A DNA stretch of 64,000 bases, from the NCBI GenBank assembly GCA_019722365.1, contig JADFUC010000991.1, forward strand, positions 238,995-302,994, written 5' to 3'. Position numbers and translations under genes: made by a program. Below are positions 24,536 to 37,239 of the stretch, in pieces; the stretch's first letter is position 1; the number at the start of each line of letters is the position of its first letter. This stretch comes from Lithospermum erythrorhizon (lineage: Eukaryota > Streptophyta > Magnoliopsida > Boraginales > Boraginaceae). A model generated the notes under the pieces. It did not search any database and was not told the origin of the DNA. It worked only from the letters and a program-made list of their open reading frames with translations.

Positions 24536-27500
24536 AATCGCCTACAAACCCGGTACATACGTAGTGAGCGTTTAACTGACTTTAATCGCCTTCTTTTACA
24601 ACACGTGTTGGTTTTTCAAGGGTCTTCACGCTATTTTCAAAGCACTCGCCGCCTCCCTTTTACGACCGATATTCGGCCCTCGTTGACTTGTCGATGAATA
24701 CCAGCATTGACTTGCCTTCATGTGAATTTAGTACACATCTTCGTCCCGTTAACTCTTCTTCTCTCTCGCAGTGAGGTCCGTAGCTTTGCGACATTAACCG
24801 AATTTCTTTACTTATCGCAATCTCTATTTAAGGCCACCGGTCCTACCATCATCCATGTCATTCGAGGACTGCTAAGTGACTTAACACTTGTTTACAGGAC
24901 TTAATGCGAATTACATGATCACAACTACTGGCCAACCCCTCGCTCATTTGGACCCATGTGATGATACTGACTCAAGCGAGGATTTATCATGACGCACTAA
25001 GACGTCATTTATCCCACTGCTCTTCGGTCAGCGAAGATCGAATTTAAATAAGACTTGCTATGATCTGATGTCAATCCGTGTCGATCCCATTTACTTCTCA
25101 ATTCGTCAGAGAATTAAATTATTTGGGGATGGTATTAACATGAATTTAATACGTTAAAAACCCATTTAATTTCAATCCATAAGTTTTAATGAGAATTGTT
25201 GGAGTTACTACTAGCATAAATACGTTTATATGTTAAGTACTCTAGATTTGCATTTATATTAAATCCAAATCCTCGTGGATTTAACTAATCAATATTTACA
25301 TTTTTAACATAAATTTAAGTCACAGTATTTTAAAATAATTATACTTAATCTAATGCTATTTTTAGAATTAATTATTTTAATTTAGAATTTAATTAGGCTA
25401 AACTATATTTTCCGATATTTTCGACCCATCTCAAATTATTTAATCGATCAGAAAATAATGGGATAAATTTGAAAATTTTCAGCCATCCCATTTATTTTTT
25501 TGTAATTTTCGAACCACTCATACAAGCAGGTGTTTCAAAGTTATCTCAAATTCACAAACACGAACTTTACTTATCCAACAAGAACCAAACAACTTGCTTT
25601 TGGCCCATTATGCTTTGTTTATTTAATAAATTAGATTTACTTAAGAATAAATTTCATCATCTTCCCCCTACCGCACGCGAATTCTGCGAGTCAAGTTTAC
25701 TTTTTTTGTTTTTTCTTCTTGCATATTTGATATCCCATGATAATATAATCATGCTAACTCCTTTTTCCATGTTTTGAAAGCTTGGAGGTTGAAGAACTCC
25801 ATTAAAGTTTCCATCTTTTTTTTTTTTAATAAATTGAATGATTTTCATAAAGTAAGCATCTTTACACATTTTCTTAATTTTCCCACTAATCAGGCACCTC
25901 CATTATGTTATCCATCTAATTTGGTATGACTCGGAGAATTACTGCATAATTCTCTCGATTCACCATAAAAATCCATTCTTTGCACTATTTGAGATCATGA
26001 GAATATGGTGAAACTATTTTAATCTTCAATCTTTATGAATTGATGCTTTCACCAATTTAATGTTGCTTCTATGCTTGCCTTGATGTTTGTACTATGCCTT
26101 TGAGTTTCATTGTGTTCTAATAAGTAGAAACAATTTTTCAAAAATTAAGTTTCTGTTCGTCGAATCATTAACCAAGAACTAGAATATATCCTTTCACATC
26201 GGGTCCGTTTTGGAGAGTTCTTTATATGTGAGAAGCTTGTCGCGAGACGCTCGTTTCAAGGGGTAAAAGACCTTCTAGTTCATCATGGAGGTCGAGATAT
26301 GAGCCCTTGAAGTTAGGACATTTCGTGGCTGACAAGTCCTTTCCGATTCCCGACGCTTCCTTTCAGATCGAGTTTGATCGAAGTTTCGATACGAGTCAGC
26401 GACGAACCCATCATGTATCTCTTGAGGTGCCCAATGAGTTTGCTTCATTTGTTTTGGCGAGCTTAGCTATGATAATGGACAAGCAAAGACGTGTTCTTTA
26501 TCATCGCCACTAGTTCATTTCAGTCATAGCTCGGATAGGTTTCAATGAGTATATATCTCACATCCCCGATACCTTTGGCCTTAGAAACCATGGGCTCTTT
26601 AGTGGTATTTAATGAGCAAGAGAACGTTTTGCTTCTTTAGACCACGCTCTGCTCCTATTATTTTTGTTTTTTTCAAATCCTTGTCTTGCCACCCTCCGCT
26701 GGTTCTAACTTTATGCCCTTCTGACGTTGTTTTGCCATAACTCATGAAATGGGAGATAATCGCTCTTCTCTTACCTGCAGACATTCACCACGATGTCGAT
26801 ATTTCCTCACGGGAGGACGGCCTTTAGACGTTATGTTGTCTTTGTGATTAGCTCATCCTTCTTTAAGTCAGCGGCATTTATCACATCAGCACTCGACGAT
26901 TCCTTGGATTTGTTCTTCTATGCTTTGCTTCCGGGTTTTCTTGTGTGATGCTCACTATCTCAGCCTACATTCTCGACACTTCAGATGATGGCTTCTAGGG
27001 GACAAAGAGTTTTTTGATAGGTTATGACAGGCCTAAATATTGCATTTCAAGTACGGCATTCCTTGGTGCAGATCGTCTTTGCGGATCATCTCAAACGGTG
27101 AAGTTCACTTTATGATAGTTTAGACTCATATCCAAATAGGCTCATAGTATTTTATGCTCACCCACTGTTGTGCACTTTACGCCTACCAGGAGCCGTTAGC
27201 ACTTTATTCTCTTACCAAGGAGTTGTTAGATACTTTATGCCTTTTAATACTAAGGAGCTATTAGAACTTTATGCACTTACCAGGAAACATGATCCTTAGT
27301 AGGGCTTAAGGAAAGGCTAGTGACGCACTACTTATGTGGTTCCACTTGCTTTACCCCTTTACATTTAATACTCAGACATATTCTCTGTGCATGTTAGGTT
27401 ATTAATTTGCATGCATCCTATAGGTATCGCTTCCCATTCTACATTTGATACTGGTCCCCAAAGCATTTGGTTACGCAGATCTTATCTGTTTGTTTGCCAG

Positions 27501-30232
27501 TAGGACCTTCATTTTCGATCCTCATATTCAATAATTGCATGGATAGATAAACGGTGTATTCTATCCTTCAAGAGCACCAGCATTCGGCCATACATCAAAA
27601 TGCTTAGCGCAGACTTCAGTCATTGTTTATACGTCCTCTGGGAAAGTTTTATCACCAAAATTTTCTCTGACTTTTATCTTACCCTTCATGTCTTGTACTT
27701 TCCATATTTTACTTGCCTCTGCACGCCACTTGGGTCAGAAAATGAACCTGGAATCATACCGAACTTTATCAAGTTCGCAGATAATGTCAAGCACAAATCT
27801 ATGTTCAATGGACGGTAGTGGATGAAAGAGAAGAAAATGAGATAAATGAATTTGGGCGAGGTTTCAACATTAAAGTTAGCATCATATCTGGCCATGAATG
27901 ATCAAATGATTAACCGAACTGAATTATTTTGCATTGTGGGCTTCTATCCGTCCACGAACTATGGATTTTATGCTAATCATGAATCAATCGAACTTTGGCT
28001 CACTGCTAGGTTTAATCATGACTTCAACTTGACCTTTGTCCCGTATCTAATGATTTTATATGCTCAGATTCGTCCCAGATTTCATAATCTGTGAGCCTTA
28101 CCGCGTAGCCTCTATCTTTAGATTGCAGCTCACCTCGTAGCTTTAACAACTTAACTCTAAGTGGCCATTGCCGGGCAGCGTGTGAAATACTGGCATTGAA
28201 TCATCACTCTGGCGTGTCGTTCAACTCGATCTCAGATGGTTAGCCCTATCTTCGCTACTTTGGTAGTTATACGGGCCCTTTCGAGGCCTGGTTTGACATC
28301 GCTGCGATATGTCCTAATCGGGCCTTAGGGCTATGGTCCGGTGCCCTTGTCCCAAGCTTCTTGTGAGGCATATTAGATGTCGAATTGTTCTTGACCGGCC
28401 TTTTACCTTAGTAGTCTTCAACCATGTCCGGCTTGTAGGTTCTTTCGGATACGATGGTGATATGTTCCCGATTGACTTTAACAACTTAGTAGTCGTGATG
28501 TCATACCTGTTATAGATATTCAGACGCTAAATATCTGTAGAGAGAGGTCTCAAGAGTCCAAGTGTTTCAAAAAAGTGTAAGGATCTTCAAATTTCATGAG
28601 AGGATATTTTTCTTCTGAACCTGCATAACTCTCAAGATGAATCTTCCGATGTATCACCCAAGCACAAACTAATCTACGAATTCATTGACCAACCTCTGAA
28701 GTTTAGAGGTAATATTTGAAGAAAAGTATTTCTGTTCCTCCCTCACCGCTCTCTTCTGGGTGTGCCGATTCAGTTTCTTCACCTCATCCGTTACTCTAAG
28801 CAAAGATGTAATTTTCCATTCATCTACTTCTACCGACATAGTGCCTGGCGAAGCAGGTCAATCGCCTCATCCTCATCACTACGCCCCGCCCAAGAGTTTA
28901 CACTTATCATTGAACCTAGTCCTGCTGCAATCTGTGGCTTAAGAGTTTAATATTTTCAAATGGGACTGGTTGAACTAGTCTCAAGTAGTGAGTTTGATGC
29001 CTGTAAACCACGCGAGCTCCGCCGTAAGCAACTGACCGAGTATCCATCCAATAGCCTACCGTCCGATCCCGGTTATTTTTTTGGACTCCAGAACTGTCGG
29101 ATCGACCGGTGTAACCGGCACATATCCGATAAAACAATATAATAAACAAAACCCTCTCGCCTAATCAGCTTTTTTTTCAAGGACGCAGAAATGTTAACTC
29201 TCCCCCTCCCCATTCCCCTTCTATGGCCTCCAAACCATCTTCTCCTCCTAAAGTACGGTAAGTCTACAATACCCCTCCCTCTCTTCCCTCTACGAACCCC
29301 CTCATTTCCTCTCTTGTATATTATATAGGTAAGTCGATAATAAGGTTATTTTATTTGGTACTTGTTCATGTATACACCATTCTTGTTCATTTATTCGTAC
29401 TGTGAATATCACAATTTCGGGGCTTCAAAAGTACTTTCAAAATATATGCTTGTTCATTTAAAATTTAATTGTATTTTGATTTGGGGTTTATAATTATTTA
29501 ATTATTGATTGGGGTTTTTAATTTCAGATTTTTTTAATTTAGTTTTTCTGATTTCAATTAAAGTTTGGATTTTGGGTTTATATACTCAATTCTTGGATTT
29601 GAATTTGATTTCCATCTATGTTTCGATTTGGTATTTTCTGTATTAGTTTTTGTTTATTTGGGTTTTTCGGACAAGCCCGAACCGACATTCATCTCGCTTA
29701 CTACTGGACCGCTGCCTAAAAATTATCCGATAGGGGTTTTGGACCGGTCCGGTCCGCCCGGCCCCGGTCCTATCATTGAGACCGGACCAAAACCGACCGG
29801 TAACAGCACCCAGCTGGAGACATCCACCTTCTTGTCATCTTTCTTAGGACATGTTTGATGGAAATTTTATCTATGGATCATGAAAACCCGTCACAGATCC
29901 ATGATAAGATTAATTTAGTCTTCTAACCAAGCATTCTCCCCAGCCAAGCTGATGATTGGGCTTGCAAGTATTCGCATACTCGAGTCAGTATGTCTAGTTC
30001 GCAGCTACCCATCCCTTAAGTGCGCCTAAACGACTCATATCAGCGAATCACCGGTCACTATATCACAAGTAGGCATTAGTCAGAGCCAGACAATTACTCG
30101 CTTTTAGACTCAGAGACAAATACTTAATATTGTTTTAGGTTTTGGTTGTGTTTGACACGTGTCACGCTTCACGTATCTCAGTGAATTCACTTGTGATCAA
30201 TCCAAGCATAGCTAGGGGTTTCAGAATAAATC
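24536..30232. other. Internal region of the 15.9-kb element, left part, function not recognised
   Basis: 5.7 kb with no frame longer than about 100 codons. The more coding-like stretches are 26200-26520 (a plus-strand frame of 68 codons beginning MKLGHFVADKSFPIPDASFQ), 27840-28095 and 28330-28515. I recognise no retroelement domain in any frame. A GC-rich ACCGGTCCGGTCC block at 29690-29820, partly mirrored near 29070-29125, could be the ends of an inserted small DNA transposon. The rest is AT-rich. Confidence 0.4.
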
Positions 30233-31975
30233 TGCTACGCTTAAAAAAGTTTTTAAATTTTAAATTTTCGGCTCATGGACCTGAGATAGTATAAATAATT
30301 TCCGATGATAATATTATTTCGCCAATTATTTGAGCCGAATTACATTTATAATTTAAGAGTATTACTGGGGACAATTCGAGTTAAGCTGATCAAGTATGTC
30401 AGTTTCCGGAGCAAACTCGATTTGCATTTATTTCGCACAAACTTCAAGTAGCTTTTTTCTGACCTAAGAGCTATATCATCTTTCCATCTTTATCACCAAA
30501 ATCACAAAATATCTTCCCCATTTTCTTCTTTGCCGTCGAGATCCCCTTTGAGCACCAAACCAAAAATTTTTCTTCCATTTCTTCACTTTGGTTGCATATA
30601 AAGCATCCTCAAGTTTCGATTATTAAGCGTTTCCCAACGCCTTTTCCCTAATGCATTTTTGAGGTAAGAAATCGGAGTTTTGGTTGGATTTTTGAGGGGT
30701 TGACTTTGGTTGACTTTGGTTGACTTTTACATAATTTAATTTTATGATGAATCTAGTCATATGGGTTCTAATAAATATATGTCAATTTAATTGTGACCTA
30801 CGTGTCAAGCTGGCGATGTTACGGCCTAGTTGACTTTTCTAGGTTTCAGTTTACTTTTTGGGTTGATATTTCTTTTATAAGACTTTAAATGCGTATGAGG
30901 TTATATTGGACCTTATTATAGGTTATTATGATGTTAAAACGGTGATTTAAAATTTATTAGTGGAGTTAAATTTCTGAAAAGTGTTATTTTCTAAGTTGAG
31001 TTATAATCATATTTGGAGACAGTTGTTAATTATGGACTCGGTGGTTAATTAATGACTTATGTTGATTTGAAATGTTAAAATAATATGTGGAATTTAATGT
31101 GAGATCGATCACACAGGTCCGACTCGATTATTGATTCAAGTATTTATCCGTCATTTTAGACCGCTAAATAAGCCCACTAAGAAGTCAGTAGCGCGGCTTC
31201 TAGAACGCATGGTCAGTAGGTTTTGATTATACTGGTATTTTTATTAGGCGCTGACGCGTATGGGCGCCACCGCGATTGCTCGCTGGTTGCTTTGTGGTAG
31301 CTAAATAGAAAGTAGTACTTATCTCACATACATTTTTTACTTATTATTACTTTAATTTGTGTTAACATGTTGTTGTATGATTATGCGTGATTCATTTCTC
31401 AGAACTATGTTATGACATGCGATCAGACTCTGTATGCCAAGATTTCGCTGGCGAAGAAATAACTCCTAAATTTATTTATTTCTCTGTACCTCATTTATGA
31501 CTGTATTTCTATGGCCTCTTGTTTGCACTTATGTATTTTTGTTGCCTTGTCGGCACGTTGTATTTCTCAGAGTCTTTGCCGGGCACTTATGTATTTATAC
31601 GGCCTCATTTACTTATCACATGACTTACGAGTCACAGATGTTTTAAATTGCCATTTGATATCGCTTTAGCAGAAGAAATGCTATCGGCAGTGACGGTTAG
31701 AGTTACGTATTTACCTGAAAGCGACTCGAGTATCGTGATTTGACCCTACGCCGGACGACAGTGTTAAAGGACTCTCCTTCCTCAAGCAGGATACGTGATT
31801 TGCCATCAAGGCCTTATACTACTGCAGATGTTGTTTGCACACTCTTTGCTCACTTCACAAGCAGGCATTGCCTGCCCCATAATTACAAGATATCACATGG
31901 GGTTCGGGCCTTATACTAATAAAGATAAGAAATGTGTGTAATCTCACCGCAAAAATGTGTATGCTGTAAAAGATA

Positions 31976-32215
31976 TGTTTGATAAGATTTGATCGTAGTA
32001 CTATATCACCAAGATGCATCTTCTTTCTCGGAAGTTTCATCTCATAAGAACTCCAATGTTAAGTCAGGTTTTAATTGGGTACTTTGACGTGCGAATCTAA
32101 TCGAAGTTTCTGAATGAAGACAAATGTATGACAAACGTGCTTCGAAAGACTCGCGTGGCTCATGGTGCCACCATCAAATCTAATAACGCACCGACCGTGC
32201 TTGCCTGAATTACTA
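31976..32215 (+). repeat. Left LTR of the TRIM with degenerate 5S rRNA-like block
   Basis: From 31990, GATCGTAGTACTATATCACC matches the 5S rRNA start region (GATCATACCAGCACTAA). ATCTCATAAGAACTCCAATG (32028-32047), then TTAAG, matches the 5S box A region (ATCCCATCAGAACTCCGCAG, then TTAAG). CTAATCGAAGTTTCTGA matches the CTCCTGGGAAGTCCTCG part. It is too diverged to encode a working 5S rRNA. Confidence 0.6.
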
Positions 32216-32436
32216 ACGGTATCGTGAGCAAAGTTCGTCCGAATCGCGAACTAGTTCGCCATGCCAAGGCAGTGCTATGTCACCTCGAAAGTCGCAGGAG
32301 CCACCTCTGTAATCTCACACGGACGGTACGGTCCCGATACAAGTGCGACTCAACCCAGACGCTGGTATCAGTCGTGAGGTCAGTAATACCCGACCGCAAA
32401 ATGCCAGATGCGCTAAAGCAAAGGCTGCTATGAGTA

Positions 32437-32673
32437 TGTTTGATAAGATTTGATCATACCACTCATAACCAAGACGCATCTTCTTTCAGTTCTCATCTCA
32501 TGGCAACTCCAACGCAAGCCGCTGGCTGACTGGGAAATTGGACGGGGCGACTCCACTGGAAGTTTCTCAATGAGCACAAGTACGGTGACAAACGCGCTGA
32601 AACCAGCACTCGTGGCGTGCTTAGCGAGGCCACCATCAGTTCCACAACGCCGACCCGCACGTCGGGCGTTATG
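32437..32673 (+). repeat. Right LTR of the TRIM with 5S rRNA-like block
   Basis: GATCATACCACTCATAACCA (32451-32470) is nearly identical to the start of plant 5S rRNA (GATCATACCAGCACTAA). CATCTCATGGCAACTCCAAC and then GGGGCGACTCCACTGGAAGT correspond to the box A region and to GGGTGACCTCCTGGGAAGTCC of box C. This copy is better conserved at the 5' end than the left one. Confidence 0.62.
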
Positions 32674-33004
32674 CGGTATTAGTCTTTACGATCACTTACT
32701 GCATTGCTTCATGGCTGCCCTATACGGTATAGTCGTTTCGGTCACCTATACTTCGCATAAGAGCTGTATTAGCGGTTGATCCATTCCCCGCAGTGTACTA
32801 CCGAGTATATGCCGTTGTAGGTCGTATATTTGGGTGAGATACGGTAGATAAGCATTTACTGTGAAAGAGAAGTCAGTTGCTGAAGTCCCTAAGTGATTTT
32901 ATTTTCACAAGCCAGGCCTTATTGAGATCTTCTATTATATCTTGACATGTTATGCCTCTAGGACCTTTCTTTGGAATATTATCAGAAGACTTTATTAGTA
33001 GTCC

Positions 33005-33006
<2 letters not shown>

Positions 33007-33048
<42 letters not shown>
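33007..33048. repeat. (TA)n microsatellite
   Basis: About twenty TA units inside the gypsy LTR. Confidence 0.92.
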
Positions 33049-33596
33049 GAATTTATTCATGTCAGCTATTTGTATCGCCTCGCCTGCTCTCAGATGGTAA
33101 AGTTCACCCCCGTGTTAAGTGTTCACTAAGCTTTCTCGCGCTTTACACCCCTTTTCGCCATGGGCGATTTTCATTTTCGCGCTGTGTCGACAAAGTAGCC
33201 AATAAGAGGTCGTTGGAGAGTTTTGCTCGAGCAATGAGCATCAAGGCAGAGTGATCCTCACAAATTGGTTACGTGTCATTAACTATTTTTTGATTGTTGT
33301 ACTTTGATTTTCAAACTTTAGCCTCATTACCGCAAATTGGCCACTTTGTATTCGAAAGTAATAAAGATTTCTATTCTCTTTTGTAGCCTTGCCGCATTAC
33401 CGTTATCGGGGATATTAGATATATATGGAGTCAGTCAAGTCAGATATCAATTACTTGATTTTGTAAAATTTTAACCGTTATTATTTTGAGAATATTAATG
33501 AAATCAAATTTTGACGAACGAGTAGTTTTTAAACTGAGTCGCCCATCGGTTCAGCGACTTCAGACTTCGTAAGCAGCCCAACTCATGGTAGTTACA

Positions 33597-36500
33597 GTTT
33601 GACGCTTTATCTCTCATATCAAGGAAGCAGTTTAACCTCAGAGGTCGGATGATCCGCCCTCTCACTCGGGGATGCCGAATGGCTTGTACTCACGCTCAAG
33701 AGCTGGCCGAGTAGTTTAAGCTCGTATCAAACGCATGGGCGGCAGCTTATCTCGCGCTTCAGTGAGGCGGTTCGAATATGTTTATGAGTATTGAAACTCT
33801 AAGTTCCACCGCACGCCTTTACCCCTTGTTTTGATACTAGTAGTTTCACAAGCCTTCAAGCCTCTAACCCTCAATTGCTTCTTATAAGACAAAAGGCGTT
33901 GTCGAGTTACATATTTGGGCATCTTTCTTCGAGATGGACAGTCATTCCATGATGTCTGCTCATGAATATACTTGTATATCAGATCATCTTGATGCTGCTC
34001 TATGAATCCTTCTAGGATGCCGCTTGGTCGGGTGTTGCTTGAGTATTGTGATATGGTCAGCTCATGAACATATCGTTGGATTTCCAACTCTTCTACTTCT
34101 TCTAGAGAATACCATGCTCGCAGTACGCTGGGCCCTTGAACTGCATAATCGTGCACCCCATTTCTTTATCTTTTCTTACTGATAGGGTACGAAGCGTGTA
34201 CATAAACCTCTCTTTCATTATTCCCTGTGACGGTAGGCCTTTACGTGTTTATTCTGGCCAAAAGGTGGTCCCGTTTACGCCGTTGTCCTATGTCGCGACA
34301 TGACGCGAACTCTTCTTCCTTTAGTCGTTTCTTCCATGTCTGTAGGTTGGTCTCCCAAGTCTATCGAAGACATATTTTCTTTGAATTGACGATGGCCTTT
34401 ACGCTGCCCCTAATCTCTACTTAAGCATCGACCGTCTCTTTGGTTTTCTTCGATTAAGATCGCCTTCCCCATTCGGAGGAATGAGCCGCTTTCTCATGTA
34501 TTTAATTTGTAGGACTTCTTCATCCCCCCTCCTACATGCTGATTGGCCACTCTCTTTGATCAAGACACGCAGCCGGGTGGTTTGGACAAAATTTAACCCT
34601 ACGGTCAGGCCTCATCGCCATCCTTTTGCTCCTCATCATATTTTAAAGGCTGCTCAACCCATATGCCTTATCGCTGGTAACCTCAGGGGGTAACTGTCCC
34701 TTAGCGTTGTCTTTGATGGGATCATAGCATGCATTTAGTAGGAGATCATATGTTTTTGACCCACGGAGCTTTTCACGTTTCATTCAGTCTCTTTGTGTCA
34801 TAGCTTTAAGCAATGCTTCGGCAATTTTTCGGTAGCCATAAGCCTTTAAAGGCTTCAACTATATCCTCCTCTACTATCTTGAACGCCGAGGAGCATGCCG
34901 GGGATGCCAGGAGGCATCCGGGGACGCCTCCGCCCTCACCAGATTGGCCTGCTTCTTCTCAGTATTTGCATCGCAAAGCTCGGGAGTCCACAACCGTGAA
35001 TGAAGTTTTCATCTCGCTTTCAACCGCTTTCTCCACCCCACTTTCGCAATACTTCAAGCACTCAAAGGAGCGGAGGTGACAACATTGCTGGCTGTATATC
35101 CAAGGTCTTCCCTAGTAGGATATTGTACGCGAATTGCATCTATTACGTGAAACCAGACGGTTTCTAAACTCCCATCACCGCGTGTATTTACTTTCCTAGC
35201 ATTCGCCCCTCAAGTTAAAAATTGATCAATATGCATCATGTAAGTCTTCGGTTGAGATGCCAATACTTTCAACAAACCGGAGTGGTAGGATATTGGCAAC
35301 ATGCCCATCTACTAACATTCTCGCTTAACCGGATTTCAGACATGCACTCGGCCATTGTGAGCTGCTTATTATGTTGTCATCTTCAAGGGGTAGGTCTTCG
35401 CTAACAATGTAACGACGAAAGTCCGAGACTACTTGAAGCGGGTAACGCCACCTTGGCCTGGGTCATGTCGAGTCTTTGCTCCACACATGTCAGAAGTTTC
35501 CATCATCCGGCATCACTCCCCACGCTTCCCAAAGATCGTCGTTTGGCCCCAAAAGTCGCCGCACCTCGACTTTATTAGGTTGGATAACGTGAGTAGGATA
35601 TGGTTGAAGAGAAATTGTCTTCTTCCAAGGTTATTGTCTCTCGGTGCGGTATACATCACTCACTCTTTAAATATAAAACACTTTTCAATCGATGCCCCAA
35701 AGATCCTACGACATTCTGCAAAAAGTCATTCTCACGCCTGCCTTGCCTCCTCGGGCCTCTTTTGACTCAGTGGAGTTCTTTTTTGAGCTTTGCCTTCAAC
35801 ATCTCACAAACGTCAGTAAAGGTTTCTCAGAGCGTAAGACATTCTTTCTTTCCAAGGCCGAGCTCAAGACTGACCTTCTGCCCTCAGAGTAAACTTCGTC
35901 GCTGGAAGTCACAGCATGTGCTTCTTTCTTCTTAAGCTTGGACGTTTCTTTCGTCTCCCTTGGATCATACTTGGCCTTCAAGTAAGAGGTTGCAGGAGTA
36001 GAGGGCACGTGCCCTCAGGCTTCTTTGCCTCCGCTGCTCAAAGGTATCGGGGAACTATTCTCAGACGGCGACATAAGTCCCGATGACACCTCGATGCACA
36101 TGCTGGGATTTGGCCGATGACTCTGAGCCTCTGCTTGACGGGGTCCAAGCATCAAGTTCTTCCATTCTTTGCTTGGCGTACCGCCAATTCCGCAAAGATA
36201 CTCAATCGGCCCTCGTACCGAAGAAAGCCGGGTTTGTAGAACTCACTTTCGAAGTCAGCCCGCCAGCTCCAAGTCAAGATACTTTAATCTAACGCTGCCT
36301 TCAGGAGCAAACGAACTACTTGATTATTTCATCCCCTTTAGTCCTAGCATTGTTGCAAGTCTCAACAGCGCTTATGTGTCATTAGTTCCTGGGCCCCATC
36401 GAAGTGTCAGAACTTCAAGGTAGATACTGGGGTATTTTCAAATGTCTATCCGGGGAGGAGCATGATGTGCCTCCCGGTTCTACATGACCTTTATCGCCTA

Positions 36501-37239
36501 AGTATATACTCCTTCAAGCAGGTAATTTCTAGAACCATCCCATCTACTAGAATGATAGAGTTTCTATCAGAAATTCTTGTTGGTCCTCAGTGATGAACTC
36601 GGTGTATCATAAGCATTGCTAGCTGAGCTGCTCCATCTCCCATTTTAGACCGAGGGTGCCTCTACCGCTGGGGAGCGATTTCATCAGCTTTCTTTTCTCT
36701 ATGCTCTTCATCGCCCATCTTTCCCGATATTTGAGCAATAGAGTTATCTTGTTGCATCATTTGTAGCAAGTTTCACCATCCTCAAGTTAGTGTAGCCATT
36801 TTTTTCTTTCCAGAATCGTAATACTACCATCATTGCTGTGCTAAGATCTCAGAGCGGTAAATATGCCAAACTTTATTGTGATCCGGCGTAGCTGGTATAG
36901 AACATCAGCTGTTTGAATCTTCTAGAGTTAGTTCATCTTGTGAGTCTTCTGGCCATAGCTAAGCACAAAGTGCTCTTCAAATTGCATCATGCTACCACGC
37001 TTCTCTTGTCATGACTTGATCTGCTTCTAGTGGCAATACATTAGCTGCAGACTTCTGGGCGAGGGTCGTTAAAAGATACTGACCGGTCTGTATCCGATAA
37101 ACCGCTTTGTTTGACTCCTTCTCCTTTTCTCAGATCTTTTGAAACATGGAGAGGAGTTGAGATAAACTCTCTCGAAAAAACCTCCGAGTCAGTTAGCAGA
37201 ATAAAGTAGTGTATTTGATACCTAATCGCTGCTACAAAT
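33597..37239. other. Internal region of the 15.9-kb element, right part, function not recognised
   Basis: 3.6 kb of mixed composition, GC-richer than the left part, hence probably old coding DNA. The longest frame is 33782-34156 on the minus strand (124 codons; contains AWYSLEEVEELEIQRYVHEL and a basic C-terminus). Plus-strand frames occur at 34813-35079, 35433-35765 and 36083-36420. None shows a protease, RT, RNase H or integrase motif I can identify. It may be a decayed gag or a captured host segment. Confidence 0.4.

Larger units (their letters stand above)
31976..32673 (+). mobile_element. Cassandra-like TRIM with 5S rRNA-derived sequence in both LTRs
   Basis: Two direct repeats of about 240 bases (31976-32215 and 32437-32673) both start TGTTTGATAAGATTTGATC. 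They share CATCTTCTTTC, CATCTCAT..GAACTCCAA, GAAGTTTCT.AATGA and GACAAACG.GCT..GAAA. Between them are about 220 bases. The first copy is followed by GGTATCGTGAGC (32218-32229), close to the initiator-methionine tRNA primer-binding site. The 5S resemblance is detailed in the two LTR entries. Size, PBS, lack of coding sequence and 5S content are all as known for Cassandra TRIMs. The element sits inside a gypsy LTR. Confidence 0.68.
30233..33596 (+). mobile_element. Gypsy-type LTR (probable solo LTR), plus orientation, nested in the 15.9-kb element
   Basis: It is homologous in inverted orientation to 19477-22007. It begins TGCTACGC followed by an A/T run and GGGATAG-like GATAGTATAAATAATTT. It carries tandem TTGACTTTGG words near 30700. 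It ends ...GGTAGTTACA at 33596. At 3.4 kb it is about 0.8 kb longer than its relative, and the excess is mostly the small element at 31976-32673 plus a TA run at 33007-33048. No coding domains flank it. The 5-bp target duplication is not evident, so the exact ends may be off by several bases. Confidence 0.6.

Noticed and set aside
31990..32130. Functional 5S rRNA gene
   Set aside because: It is too diverged in the box A and box C regions, and it occurs as a direct-repeat pair with a PBS, which points to a TRIM.
32952..33254. 100-codon ORF running through the TA repeat
   Set aside because: Much of its middle is translated TA repeat (alternating Ile-Tyr), so it is not a gene.
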